Source of the DNA: Streptomyces sp. CB01580
Lineage (GTDB): Bacteria > Actinomycetota > Actinomycetes > Streptomycetales > Streptomycetaceae
DNA length: 64,000 nucleotides
NCBI RefSeq assembly: GCF_001905795.1
Contig: NZ_LIXJ01000001.1
Location: forward strand, 589,779 to 653,778
Direction of reading: 5' to 3'
In this document: piece after piece, positions 50,978 through 61,011 of the stretch
Layout: each line of letters opens with the position of its first letter
How positions within the stretch are numbered: position 1 is the first letter of the stretch
Notes under the pieces: model-generated
What the model was told of the DNA's origin: nothing
Seen by the model: only the letters and a program-made list of their open reading frames with translations
Databases searched by the model: none
Made by a program: the position numbers and the translations under genes

Positions 50978-51928
50978 TCACCCGGCGGGGCCGCCCCGCC
51001 GGCCCAGATGCACCGTGCGCGCCATGAGCAGGAAGACGTCGGGACGACGACGCAGTCCGGCCGGGTCCTCGGGGTCGATCAGCCGGTCGAGCACCGCGAT
51101 GTCCTCGGCCTCGAGGACGCCTTCGAGCATCTCGCGGCGCCGGGTGAACTCCGCGACGACATGGTCGCGCGCCGGTTCGGGCAGCGGTGCCGGGAGGTCG
51201 AGCAGAAAGCTGCGGGTACCGTGCGGGCGCAGTCCCGCCGCGTCGAGCAGGGCGCTCCAGTCCTCGGTCTCGCGCCTGGAGCCGGGCAGGGAGGCCCGCA
51301 TCGACTCGAACCAGTTCGCCGTGGCCGCTTCGATCCTGGCCTCCAGCCCGGGCCGCCCCATGCCCGTGTCGCGCGGCAGGTGACGGGCCGCCAGCCCGCC
51401 CTCGACCAGGGCGACGGTGCCGCCAGGACGCAGCAGCGCGGCGAACCCGGCGAGAACGGCGCCCTGGTCGCCCATGTGGTGCAGGGAGTTGCCCGCCCAG
51501 ATCAGGTCAGCCTCCCCCAGCCGGTCGAGGTCGTCGGGAAGGTCGGCCCGGCACGTGCCGACGCGCTCGCCGAGGCCGAGCCGTTCGGCACGGGCCCGGG
51601 CGCGGTCCAGAAGGGCCTCGGTGCCGTCGACGGCGACGACCTCCGCCTCCGGGAACACCTCGGCCAGCAGGCAGGTGATGACGCCGGGCCCGCTGCCGAT
51701 GTCCAGGATCCGGCGCGTTTCCGCGGCCGCGGGCAGTCCGGCGATCCAGCGGGCCGCCGCCTCGTACTGCGGGCGGCACAGTTCGCCCTCCCGCTCCAGG
51801 ATCGGGGCCATGGCGTCCCAGTCGAAGTCGGCGTCACCGTGATGATGGCCCGGGGCCGCGCCGTGCCCGTGGCCGTGCGCGGCGTGGGTGGTGTCGTGGC
51901 GCTGGCCGTGTCCCTCGTGTTGGCTCAT
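50978..51928 (-). CDS. SAM-dependent methyltransferase with His-rich N-terminus
   Basis: 316 residues. Residues 1-30 contain ten histidines (HGQRHDTTHAAHGHGHG, then HHH). A class I methyltransferase fold follows: motif I RRILDIGSGPGVITC (about 72-86), VVAVDGTEALLDRA (acidic residue binding the ribose), and ADLIWAGNSLHHMGD. It resembles small-molecule or trans-aconitate-like methyltransferases. The His tract may be a metal-binding tag, though none was expected for the family. The gene is divergent from a LysR regulator (52193), with 264 bases between. Confidence 0.85.
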   Translation of the reverse strand: MSQHEGHGQRHDTTHAAHGHGHGAAPGHHHGDADFDWDAMAPILEREGELCRPQYEAAARWIAGLPAAAETRRILDIGSGPGVITCLLAEVFPEAEVVAVDGTEALLDRARARAERLGLGERVGTCRADLPDDLDRLGEADLIWAGNSLHHMGDQGAVLAGFAALLRPGGTVALVEGGLAARHLPRDTGMGRPGLEARIEAATANWFESMRASLPGSRRETEDWSALLDAAGLRPHGTRSFLLDLPAPLPEPARDHVVAEFTRRREMLEGVLEAEDIAVLDRLIDPEDPAGLRRRPDVFLLMARTVHLGRRGGPAG

Positions 51929-52192
51929 GGGGACAGCGTCGCCACACCCCTGCCCCCTCGGCAAGCCGCCTTGCCGGTTCGGCAAAACGTCGCTCCGGCG
52001 CTCCCGGATCCCTGTCGTCCTGGAGGAGCGTCCGTCTTCCGGACCGGTCGGCCCGACGCCTCGCACCGGGCCGGCCGGTCCCTCGTGCCCGGTCCCCGGT
52101 TCGTCGTGCGCGACGGGGCGACTCCGAACCGATCGGTGCCGATTGGACAACAACATATTGCCGGTAGGCCACCTTGGCCATAACTTGCGTTT

Positions 52193-53155
52193 ATGGAGCT
52201 GGAGTTGCGCCATCTGCGTACCGTACGTGCCATCGCCGACACCGGAAGCCTCACGAAGGCGGCCGCGGCCCTCGGGCTTGCCCAACCCGCGCTGAGCGCG
52301 CAGTTGCGACGGATCGAGAAGGCGCTCGGCGGTCCGCTCTTCGAGCGGGACCACACCGGCGCCCGGCCCACACCCCTCGGTGAGCTGGTGCTCGAACGAG
52401 CCCGGGTGGTGCTGCCCGCGGTCAGTGAACTCCAGCAGGAGGCGGTGCGGTTCGCCAATGCCTGCGGCCCGATGGAGCGCTTCCGGCTCGGCGGCACCCA
52501 CGGCCCGTTGCTGGGCGGCCTCGTCGACCGGCTGGTCACCGCCCACCCGAACGCCCCGGTGTCGACGTACACCTCGTGGTCGGAGGCCGAGGTCGCCTCC
52601 CAACTGGTCGACGGGCGCCTGGACTTCGCACTGATCGGGGTCTGCGGGGAGAGCCCGCCGCCCGCGAGCGACCGCTTGACCTGGCAGGTGATCGGGGTCG
52701 ACCCGGTCTTCGTCATGCTGCCGGAATCGCATCCGCTGGCCGCCGAGCGGGAACTCGACCTCGCCGCCCTCTCGGCGGAGTGCTGGGCGGACGTGCCGGG
52801 CGACGGCTGTTTCGCGGACTGCTTCGTCAGCGCCTGCGCGCGGGCCGGGTTCAGCCCGGCCTCGGTGTACGAGACGGACACCGCGTCCGTGGTCCATCTG
52901 GTCCAGGTGGGGCGCGCGATCGGGCTGTGCCGGGCGACGTTCCCTCCGGCGCCCGGGCTGGTGACCCGCCCGCTCGCGGGCGCCCCGCTGAGCTGGCGCC
53001 ATCTGCTGGGCTGGCACCCGCGTTCCGCGGCGGCCGTGTCGGCGGCCGGCGCGGTGAGCGGGCACACGGTGGCGGCGTACGCGGACGCGGTGGGACGCAG
53101 CGAGAGCTACTCGGGGTGGCTGGCCACGCATCCGGGTTTCGGCCCAGCGGGATGA
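52193..53155 (+). CDS. LysR-family transcriptional regulator
   Basis: 320 residues. N-terminal helix-turn-helix (about 1-62; RHLRTVRAIADTGSLTKAAA, then AQPALSAQLRRIEKALGGP), then the two-lobe effector domain (FRLGGTHGPLLGGLVDRLV, SQLVDGRLDFALIGVCG, VFVMLPESHPLAAERELDLA, late VHLVQVGRAIGLCRA). It is divergent from the methyltransferase gene and may control it. GGCCA-CCT-TGGCC (about 52169-52181), just before its start, is a small inverted repeat that fits a LysR-type or autoregulatory site. Confidence 0.93.
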   Translation: MELELRHLRTVRAIADTGSLTKAAAALGLAQPALSAQLRRIEKALGGPLFERDHTGARPTPLGELVLERARVVLPAVSELQQEAVRFANACGPMERFRLGGTHGPLLGGLVDRLVTAHPNAPVSTYTSWSEAEVASQLVDGRLDFALIGVCGESPPPASDRLTWQVIGVDPVFVMLPESHPLAAERELDLAALSAECWADVPGDGCFADCFVSACARAGFSPASVYETDTASVVHLVQVGRAIGLCRATFPPAPGLVTRPLAGAPLSWRHLLGWHPRSAAAVSAAGAVSGHTVAAYADAVGRSESYSGWLATHPGFGPAG

Positions 53156-53167
53156 CCACCCTCCGCT

Positions 53168-53232
53168 CTCGTGTCCCGAGCCCCGCGACCGTGTCCGGCC
53201 CCGGCTGCCGTGCCCGGACCTCGGGACACGAG
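53168..53232. terminator. Hairpin between convergent LysR and pterin dehydratase genes
   Basis: CTCGTGTCCCGAG (53168-53180) and CTCGGGACACGAG (53220-53232) are perfect 13-base complements. An inner stem GTCCGG/CCGGAC lies in the long loop. It separates the ends of two convergent genes. Confidence 0.7.
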
Positions 53233-53257
53233 GGCCCCGGGGCCCCGCTCCGGGTGG

Positions 53258-53563
53258 CTACCGCACGCCGTGCCCGCCCGCGATCGCCGCCACCCGTGCC
53301 GCGAGGTTCAGATCGTGTTCGGTGACCACGCCCCCGGCGTCGTGGGTGTTCACGGACAGGGTGACGGTGTTGTATCCGAGGGTCAGGTCGGAGTGGTGGT
53401 TCAGCTCGTCCTGGATCTGTGCCACGTGCACAGTCAGTCCGAGGGCCGCGAAGTGCGTGCGCAGGCGGTAGGTGCAGGTGATCCGGTCCCCCTCCAGCGA
53501 CCAGCCGGGCAGGTCACCCAGCCGTTCCTCGATCTCCTGGCGCGACAGTGGTTCGGCGGGCAT
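53258..53563 (-). CDS. 4a-hydroxytetrahydrobiopterin dehydratase (pterin-4-alpha-carbinolamine dehydratase)
   Basis: 101 residues, full length for the family. GWSLEGDRITCTYRL, DELNHHSDLTLGYNTVTLSV and THDAGGVVTEHDLNLAARV are the standard motifs; the adjacent His residues in NHHSDL (His55, His56) are catalytic. The enzyme regenerates tetrahydrobiopterin after aromatic amino acid hydroxylation, and similar proteins also serve as DNA-binding cofactors elsewhere. No phenylalanine hydroxylase is in the window. Confidence 0.95.
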   Translation of the reverse strand: MPAEPLSRQEIEERLGDLPGWSLEGDRITCTYRLRTHFAALGLTVHVAQIQDELNHHSDLTLGYNTVTLSVNTHDAGGVVTEHDLNLAARVAAIAGGHGVR

Positions 53564-53626
53564 GCTGCGACTCCCTCACGAGTGGTCGGTTCCGGTCGGC
53601 GGTGCCGGTGACGTTACGGTCTGGGT

Positions 53627-54526
53627 ATGACAACTGTCGCGTCTGACACGGGGGTAGGGCCGCTGCTGCGCCGTTGGCGGGAGCAGCGGCGGATCAGCCA
53701 GCTGGAACTGGCGCTCCGTGCCGACTCTTCCTCCCGGCACATCTCCTTCATCGAGACGGGCCGCTCCCGGCCCAGCGAGGAAATGGTCCTGCGTCTGGCG
53801 GAACACCTCGACGTCCCGGTCAGGGAACGCAACGCCCTGCTGGTGATGGCCGGCTACGCGCCGCGGTACGCGCAGACCGCGTTCGACGATCCCGCGCTGG
53901 CCCCGGTGCGCGAGGGGATGGAGCGGCTGCTCCAGGGGTACGACCCGTATCCGGCGCTGGTCGTCGACGGCGTGTACGACGTGGTGGCGGCCAATCGGGG
54001 GGTCGAGATGCTGATGGAGGGGGTGGCCGGGCATCTGCTGGTGCCCCCGTTGAACGCGATGCGGCTCACGCTCCACCCGGAGGGCCTGGCCCCGCGCATC
54101 CGCAACCTCCGCGAGTGGCGTGCCGATCTGCTCGCGCAGATGAGGCGCCAGATCGCCCTGGCCCGGTCGGCGGAGCTGCGCGAACTGTACGAGGAGGTCG
54201 CCGGCTACCCGTCACCGGAGCGTGCGGACGGGCCGGAGGGCTCCGGACCGACCGGGAACGCCGAAGCGGCGGCCGGGAGCGCGGACGGGCCGGCCGGGTC
54301 CGTCGCGAGCGCGGATCGAACGATCGACGGGGCCCGTGCCGTGTCCGCCGCCCCCTCGTTCGCGTTGCCGCTGCGTATCGAGCACGGCGGCCGGGTGCTC
54401 TCGTTCATCTCGTCCATCGCGACGTTCAACACGCCGATGGACGTGACGGTGGCCGAGCTGGCCATCGAGACGTTCCTGCCCGCCGACCGGGCGACCGCCG
54501 ATCTTCTGCGGTCTCTCGCCCCCTGA
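53627..54526 (+). CDS. XRE-family regulator with MmyB-like ligand-binding domain
   Basis: 299 residues. Helix-turn-helix at about 11-65 (LRRWREQRRISQLELALRAD, SSRHISFIETGRSRPSEEMV). The rest is of the MmyB/transcription-regulator ligand-binding type: RERNALLVMAGYAPRYA, YPALVVDGVYDVVAANRGVEML, and late HGGRVLSFISSIATFNTPMDVTVAELAIETF. About residues 198-240 are an Ala/Gly/Ser/Asp-rich insert, likely a loop and not part of the fold. It probably represses genes in response to a small ligand; no target is obvious. Convergent with secDF by a wide gap. Confidence 0.93.
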   Translation: MTTVASDTGVGPLLRRWREQRRISQLELALRADSSSRHISFIETGRSRPSEEMVLRLAEHLDVPVRERNALLVMAGYAPRYAQTAFDDPALAPVREGMERLLQGYDPYPALVVDGVYDVVAANRGVEMLMEGVAGHLLVPPLNAMRLTLHPEGLAPRIRNLREWRADLLAQMRRQIALARSAELRELYEEVAGYPSPERADGPEGSGPTGNAEAAAGSADGPAGSVASADRTIDGARAVSAAPSFALPLRIEHGGRVLSFISSIATFNTPMDVTVAELAIETFLPADRATADLLRSLAP

Positions 54527-54641
54527 CGGGCCGGGCGGCCCGGGGCGTGGTGCCCCGGCCGACGCGCGCCGCCCCCTTCCCGGGGCCGGATCACCGGTTG
54601 CGGGAAGGGGGCGGGCAGGGTCGTCCGGCCGGTCGGAGCCG

Positions 54642-57191
54642 CTACACGCGCGCTCCGTTGTCGAACGGGTCCCGCTGTGCCGTCCGCTTGCCGGAACGGC
54701 TTCCGGAGGACCGCTTCCGGGCGGGCGGCGGGGCCTTGCTGCTCCGTTCCAACAGGAGCGCGGCCGGGACGGCGGTCATCACCGAGGAGTACGTCCCGAC
54801 GCAGATGCCGATGAGCAGGGCGAGGGCGAAGTCGGCGAGCGAGTCGCCGCCGAGCACGGCGAGAGCGGTCAGGATGAAGAGGGCGCCCATGCCCGTGTTG
54901 ACCGTTCTGGGCACGGTCTGGAGCACCGCCCGGTTGGCGATCGTGGCGATGGGGGTGCGACGGGACTTCGCCCACAGTTCCCGCACCCGGTCGAAGACCA
55001 CCACGGAGTCGTTGACGGAGTACCCGATGACGGTCAGGAGCGCGGCGAGGAAGACGCCGTCGACGGTGCGTCCGAGCCAGGCGAAGGCACCGACCAGGAT
55101 GACGACGTCGTGGACCAGCGCCCCGACCGATCCCACGGCGAACGTCCAGCGGAACCGGACCACCAGGTAGGCCAGCTGGACGAGGACGGCGATGGCGAGC
55201 GCGATCAGGGCGTTGCGCCGGAGTTCGTCGCCGAGGCTGGGGCCGATCAGTTCGTCGCGGACCTTGGTGGTCTCGCCGCCCTCCTTCGCGAGGGCCGCGC
55301 GCAGGGTGTGCTCGCCGTCGTTGTCGAGCTTCCCGGTGCGTACGGAGAGGTCGCCGGAGCCCGCCGTGGTGACCTCGGCGTCGGGGAATCCCGCGTCCGA
55401 CAGCAGGGTCCGGGCGCGTTCCACGTCCACGGGCTTGCTCGTCGAGTACTCGACGAGCCGGCCGCCGGTGAACTCGACCCCGAGGTTGACGCCGCGTACG
55501 ACGATGCCGAGGACCGCGACGACGACCAGCGACGTGGAGATCAGCAGCCAGCGACGCGGGGAGCGCATCAGCTGGGGATCACGACGGGTCAGCCAGGTGC
55601 GCACCCGGCCGGGGCTGGCGATGCCGTTGAGCCCGCGCCGGGCGGTGACGAAGCGGGACCCCGCGGCGATCTCGGTGAGCGCGCGGGCGATGACCAGCGC
55701 GGAGAACATCGAGGCGACCACACCGATGGCGAGGGTGACACCGAAGCCCTTCACCGGCCCGGAGCCGAGGAAGAAGAGCAGCCCCGCCGCGATCAGCGTG
55801 GTGACGTTCGAGTCCGCGACGGCGCTCCACGCACCACGGAACCCGGCGGTCAGGGAGGTGCGGAGCGAACGGTTCGGATGCTGCTCGTGCTCCTCCCTGG
55901 CGCGTTCGAAGACGAGCACGTTGGCGTCGACCGCCATGCCGATGGCCAGCACGAACCCTGCGAGGCCGGGAAGGGTGAGCGTGACGCCCAGGCCGACCAG
56001 CGCCGCGTACGAGATCAGTCCGTAGGCGGCGAGCGCGACGGCGGCGAGCGCACCGAAGAGCCGGTAGACGATGGTGATGAAGAGCGCGGTGGCCGCGGCG
56101 CCGATGAGGGCGGCGCGTGCGCTGGCGTCGATGGCGGCGGCACCGAGTGTCGGGCCGACGGTGCGCTGTTCGACGATCTCGACGGGGAGCGGCAGGGCGC
56201 CGCCCTCGATCAGCAGGGCCAGTTCACGGGCCTCGTCGGCGCTGAACGAACCGGTGATCTGGGTGGAACCGGACGGCAGGCCGACGCCGCAGGCGACCGA
56301 CGGGGACACCTGGGGCGAGGAGATGATCTGCTGGTCGAGGACGATGGCGACGCGGCGGCGGTCGTCCTGGGCGGGGTTGCACGCGGCTTCGCCGGTCAGC
56401 CGGGTCCAGTCCTGTCCCGCCTTCTTGTGGAAGTCGAGCGAGACGGTCCAGCCGGCGCCCTGCTGGGCGTCGAACGAGGCGGTGGCCGCCTTGACGCCCG
56501 CACCGGACAGCCGGGCCGGGCCCAGGTCGAGGAGACGGCCCTGTTCGTCGGGGAGCGTCAGCCCGCCGTCCGCCCGCTTGCCGCCCGTCTTCTTGTCCTC
56601 GTCCTTCTTCTCGCCGTCGCCCTTGGTCCCGTCGGCCTTCTGTCCGTCCTCGGTCTTCTTGTCGTCCGTCGTACCGCCGGTGCCGGTCCCGTCCTCGGCC
56701 TTCTTGTCCGCCGTGGCCTTCTCCGCGGTGTCCCCGGCCTTGTTCCCGGTGTCCGCCTTGTCGTCGGACTCGCCTTCGGACTTGCCGTCCCCGGTCCCGC
56801 CGTCCTTCTTGCCGGACGTTCCCGCGTCGGCCTCGGTGCCAGGGCCCTGGACGGCGTGGAAGCTCAGCTGAGCGGTCTTGCCGATGACCTCGGCGGCCTT
56901 GCGCGGGTCCTGGACGTCCGGCAGTTCGACGATGATCCGGTCCTCGCCGGAACGGGTCAGGGTGGGCTCGGCGACACCGAGCGAGTCGATGCGCTGACGG
57001 AGCACCTCCAGGGTGCGGTCGGTGCTCTCCCGGTCCGCCTTGGCGGTGTCCGAGTCCTTGGCCTGGAGCACCATTCTGGTGCCGCCCTGAAGGTCGAGGC
57101 CGAGTCTGGGTGACATGTTCAGCGTGATGAGCACGGAGACGAGCAGCACGGCGGCAGCCAGCACCGCCCGCACCGTGGTGGCGCGAGTCAT
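54642..57191 (-). CDS. secDF: Fused protein translocase SecDF
   Basis: 849 residues with SecD first (about 1-535) and SecF after (about 555-845). SecD marks: SPRLGLDLQGGTRMV, TDRTLEVLRQRIDSLGVAEP, and ALLIEGGALPLPVEIVEQRTVGPTLG, then FVLAIGMAVDANVLVFERAREE. SecF marks: VNLGVEFTGGRLVEY, VGALVHDVVILVGAFAWLG, TVIGYSVNDSVVVFDRVRE, and VPRTVNTGMGALFILTALA. About residues 125-210 of the external head hold a long Lys/Asp/Glu/Gly/Thr-rich insert. SecDF pulls exported proteins out of the SecYEG channel using the proton gradient. Separate secD and secF copies also exist in Streptomyces, so this is likely a second set. Confidence 0.95.
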   Translation of the reverse strand: MTRATTVRAVLAAAVLLVSVLITLNMSPRLGLDLQGGTRMVLQAKDSDTAKADRESTDRTLEVLRQRIDSLGVAEPTLTRSGEDRIIVELPDVQDPRKAAEVIGKTAQLSFHAVQGPGTEADAGTSGKKDGGTGDGKSEGESDDKADTGNKAGDTAEKATADKKAEDGTGTGGTTDDKKTEDGQKADGTKGDGEKKDEDKKTGGKRADGGLTLPDEQGRLLDLGPARLSGAGVKAATASFDAQQGAGWTVSLDFHKKAGQDWTRLTGEAACNPAQDDRRRVAIVLDQQIISSPQVSPSVACGVGLPSGSTQITGSFSADEARELALLIEGGALPLPVEIVEQRTVGPTLGAAAIDASARAALIGAAATALFITIVYRLFGALAAVALAAYGLISYAALVGLGVTLTLPGLAGFVLAIGMAVDANVLVFERAREEHEQHPNRSLRTSLTAGFRGAWSAVADSNVTTLIAAGLLFFLGSGPVKGFGVTLAIGVVASMFSALVIARALTEIAAGSRFVTARRGLNGIASPGRVRTWLTRRDPQLMRSPRRWLLISTSLVVVAVLGIVVRGVNLGVEFTGGRLVEYSTSKPVDVERARTLLSDAGFPDAEVTTAGSGDLSVRTGKLDNDGEHTLRAALAKEGGETTKVRDELIGPSLGDELRRNALIALAIAVLVQLAYLVVRFRWTFAVGSVGALVHDVVILVGAFAWLGRTVDGVFLAALLTVIGYSVNDSVVVFDRVRELWAKSRRTPIATIANRAVLQTVPRTVNTGMGALFILTALAVLGGDSLADFALALLIGICVGTYSSVMTAVPAALLLERSSKAPPPARKRSSGSRSGKRTAQRDPFDNGARV

Positions 57192-57248
57192 GGGTTTCCT
57201 CCGAGGGGGCGCCGTGCGCCCTCGGCTCGGCGAGAACGGGACGGCGGT

Positions 57249-57860
57249 TCAGTGGGACGGGACCACGGGTGGCCGGGCGGGGGTCGCAACCCGTACCGGA
57301 GCGGGTGGCCGGTGGACGGCCGTCCTCGGAGGGCCGCGTACGCCGGGAAGCGCGACGCGGAGACGGTCGATGGTGCGCGAGAGCGCGGCGGGCACCGGGC
57401 GCGGCTGGAGGTGCGGGGTACGGATGCCCGGTGCGCCGAACAGCAGGGCGTCGGGGTCGGACGGCGGGAGCTGCTGCGGGGCGCGGTTGTGCTCGGCACC
57501 GGCCCGGGGCCCGGGTCCGGGGCCGGTGGTGGGCGCGGGCCGGTGGCCGTCGGTGGCCGTGGCCGTGCGGACGCGGCGGGCGTCGTGGACGGTGACCGTG
57601 CGGGCGGTCCGGTCGGTGTGCGGGATCGGTTGCCTGGCGTCGGGCGCCTGCGCGGCGGGAGGCGGCGGCGCACCGGCGAACGGTCCCCCCGCGTACAGGG
57701 CCCCGGCCGCCGCGGGCGCGCCGCCCACGACGGTGAGCACGGCGAACAGCAGGGACGCGAGGAGTCGACGGCCCGCCCGTGCGTGGCCGTGGTGTGCCGG
57801 GGTGTCCGACCGGGCCCCCGGGGGCGCGTTCCCCGGGGGCGGCCCCGGGAGGGGGGTCAC
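57249..57860 (-). CDS. Secreted or anchored proline/arginine-rich protein coupled to the MreB-like gene
   Basis: 203 residues from the GTG at 57860, whose bases overlap the stop of the MreB-like gene (GTGA). One hydrophobic segment (LLASLLFAVLTVVGGAPAAAG, about 33-53) serves as signal peptide or anchor. The rest is Pro-, Arg- and Gly-rich and low in complexity, without a known domain. The coupling suggests it belongs to the MreB-like protein and may link it to the envelope; this is inference. The first 30 residues are also Pro-rich. Confidence 0.6.
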   Translation of the reverse strand: MTPLPGPPPGNAPPGARSDTPAHHGHARAGRRLLASLLFAVLTVVGGAPAAAGALYAGGPFAGAPPPPAAQAPDARQPIPHTDRTARTVTVHDARRVRTATATDGHRPAPTTGPGPGPRAGAEHNRAPQQLPPSDPDALLFGAPGIRTPHLQPRPVPAALSRTIDRLRVALPGVRGPPRTAVHRPPAPVRVATPARPPVVPSH

Positions 57861-58678
57861 CTGTGTCGGCCCGACAGCGCGGGCGCCGTGGCCGCCCGGC
57901 GGAGCACCGAGTTGAGGATCAGGCCGGCACCGCGCACGACGGTGGTGGCCGGGTCGTCGACGAGACGCACCGGAGCGCCGAGCCGGAGTGCTATCCGGTT
58001 GGTGACGTCGGGGCGTGCGGCACCGCCGCCCGCGAGCAGCGGGCCCTTGCGCAGGGCGCCCAGGACGGCGCCGTGCCGGTCCTGCTGCCACATGTCCAGG
58101 ACCATGTCCAGGACGGTGCGGACGACGGCGGTGGGCGGTTCGCCGGGGCCGAGGTCGCTGAGTCCCGTCTCGGCCTGGCGGGCGTCGCGGATCTGTCCGC
58201 CGACCAGGAGCGTCGCCTCCGTCAGTTCGGCGCCGATGTCGACGACGAGCAGCGGGCCGCCGTCCTGCGGCGCGGCACACGCGGCGGCGGCCCTCGCACT
58301 GTCCAGGGCGATGACGCGGGTCGGCCCGAGGAAGGCGGCCGCCTCCCTCGCGGCGGCGCGGTGCTCGGCACCGGCGAGGACGGGGTGGCTGAGCACGATC
58401 ACGGTGCCGCTGCGGTCCGGCCCCAGGGCCGTGTCGGCGATGCGGCCGAGCATCCGCCCGCAGGACACCGGGTCGACGATGCGTCCCCGGCGCACCGGGC
58501 GCCCGTGCCCCGGCCCGTCGGCGGCTGTGGCGCAGGCGGCGTCGGCGACGACGCCGTGCCCGGGCATCCAGGCGCGGGTACCGGAGCTGCCGAGATCGAG
58601 GGCGAGGCCGCGGGTGACGCCCCGCAGTTCCCGGTGGAAGGACCGGTCGATCCGCGGTCCGTCGTGCAGCGAACGCAT
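57857..58678 (-). CDS. MreB-like actin-fold protein
   Basis: 273 residues from the ATG at 58678 (GGAGG, 4 bases away), shorter than MreB (about 340). Actin-fold motifs are GLALDLGSSGTRAWMPG (phosphate 1, about 23-39), VVDIGAELTEATLLVGG (phosphate 2, about 135-151) and GPLLAGGGAARPDVTNRIA (adenosine motif, about 215-233), separated by SMC-like linkers. Streptomyces have MreB paralogues (Mbl) of reduced size for spore wall synthesis; whether this is one is not provable here. It is followed by the coupled secreted protein. Confidence 0.8.
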   Translation of the reverse strand: MRSLHDGPRIDRSFHRELRGVTRGLALDLGSSGTRAWMPGHGVVADAACATAADGPGHGRPVRRGRIVDPVSCGRMLGRIADTALGPDRSGTVIVLSHPVLAGAEHRAAAREAAAFLGPTRVIALDSARAAAACAAPQDGGPLLVVDIGAELTEATLLVGGQIRDARQAETGLSDLGPGEPPTAVVRTVLDMVLDMWQQDRHGAVLGALRKGPLLAGGGAARPDVTNRIALRLGAPVRLVDDPATTVVRGAGLILNSVLRRAATAPALSGRHR

Positions 58679-58842
58679 CGTCCCTCCCCCGGATCTGCCG
58701 GAGCAGCCGTAGCACCCACCCACGCACCCGCTGACAGCAAGGCATGGCCGAGCCCTCACTATGCAATAGGGAGGCAAAGAAAGCCACTCTCGGGCAAAAT
58801 CGAAGGGCTTGGGCGTCGCCCGCTTCCCGGCCGCGCGGTGGG

Positions 58843-61011
<2,169 letters not shown>

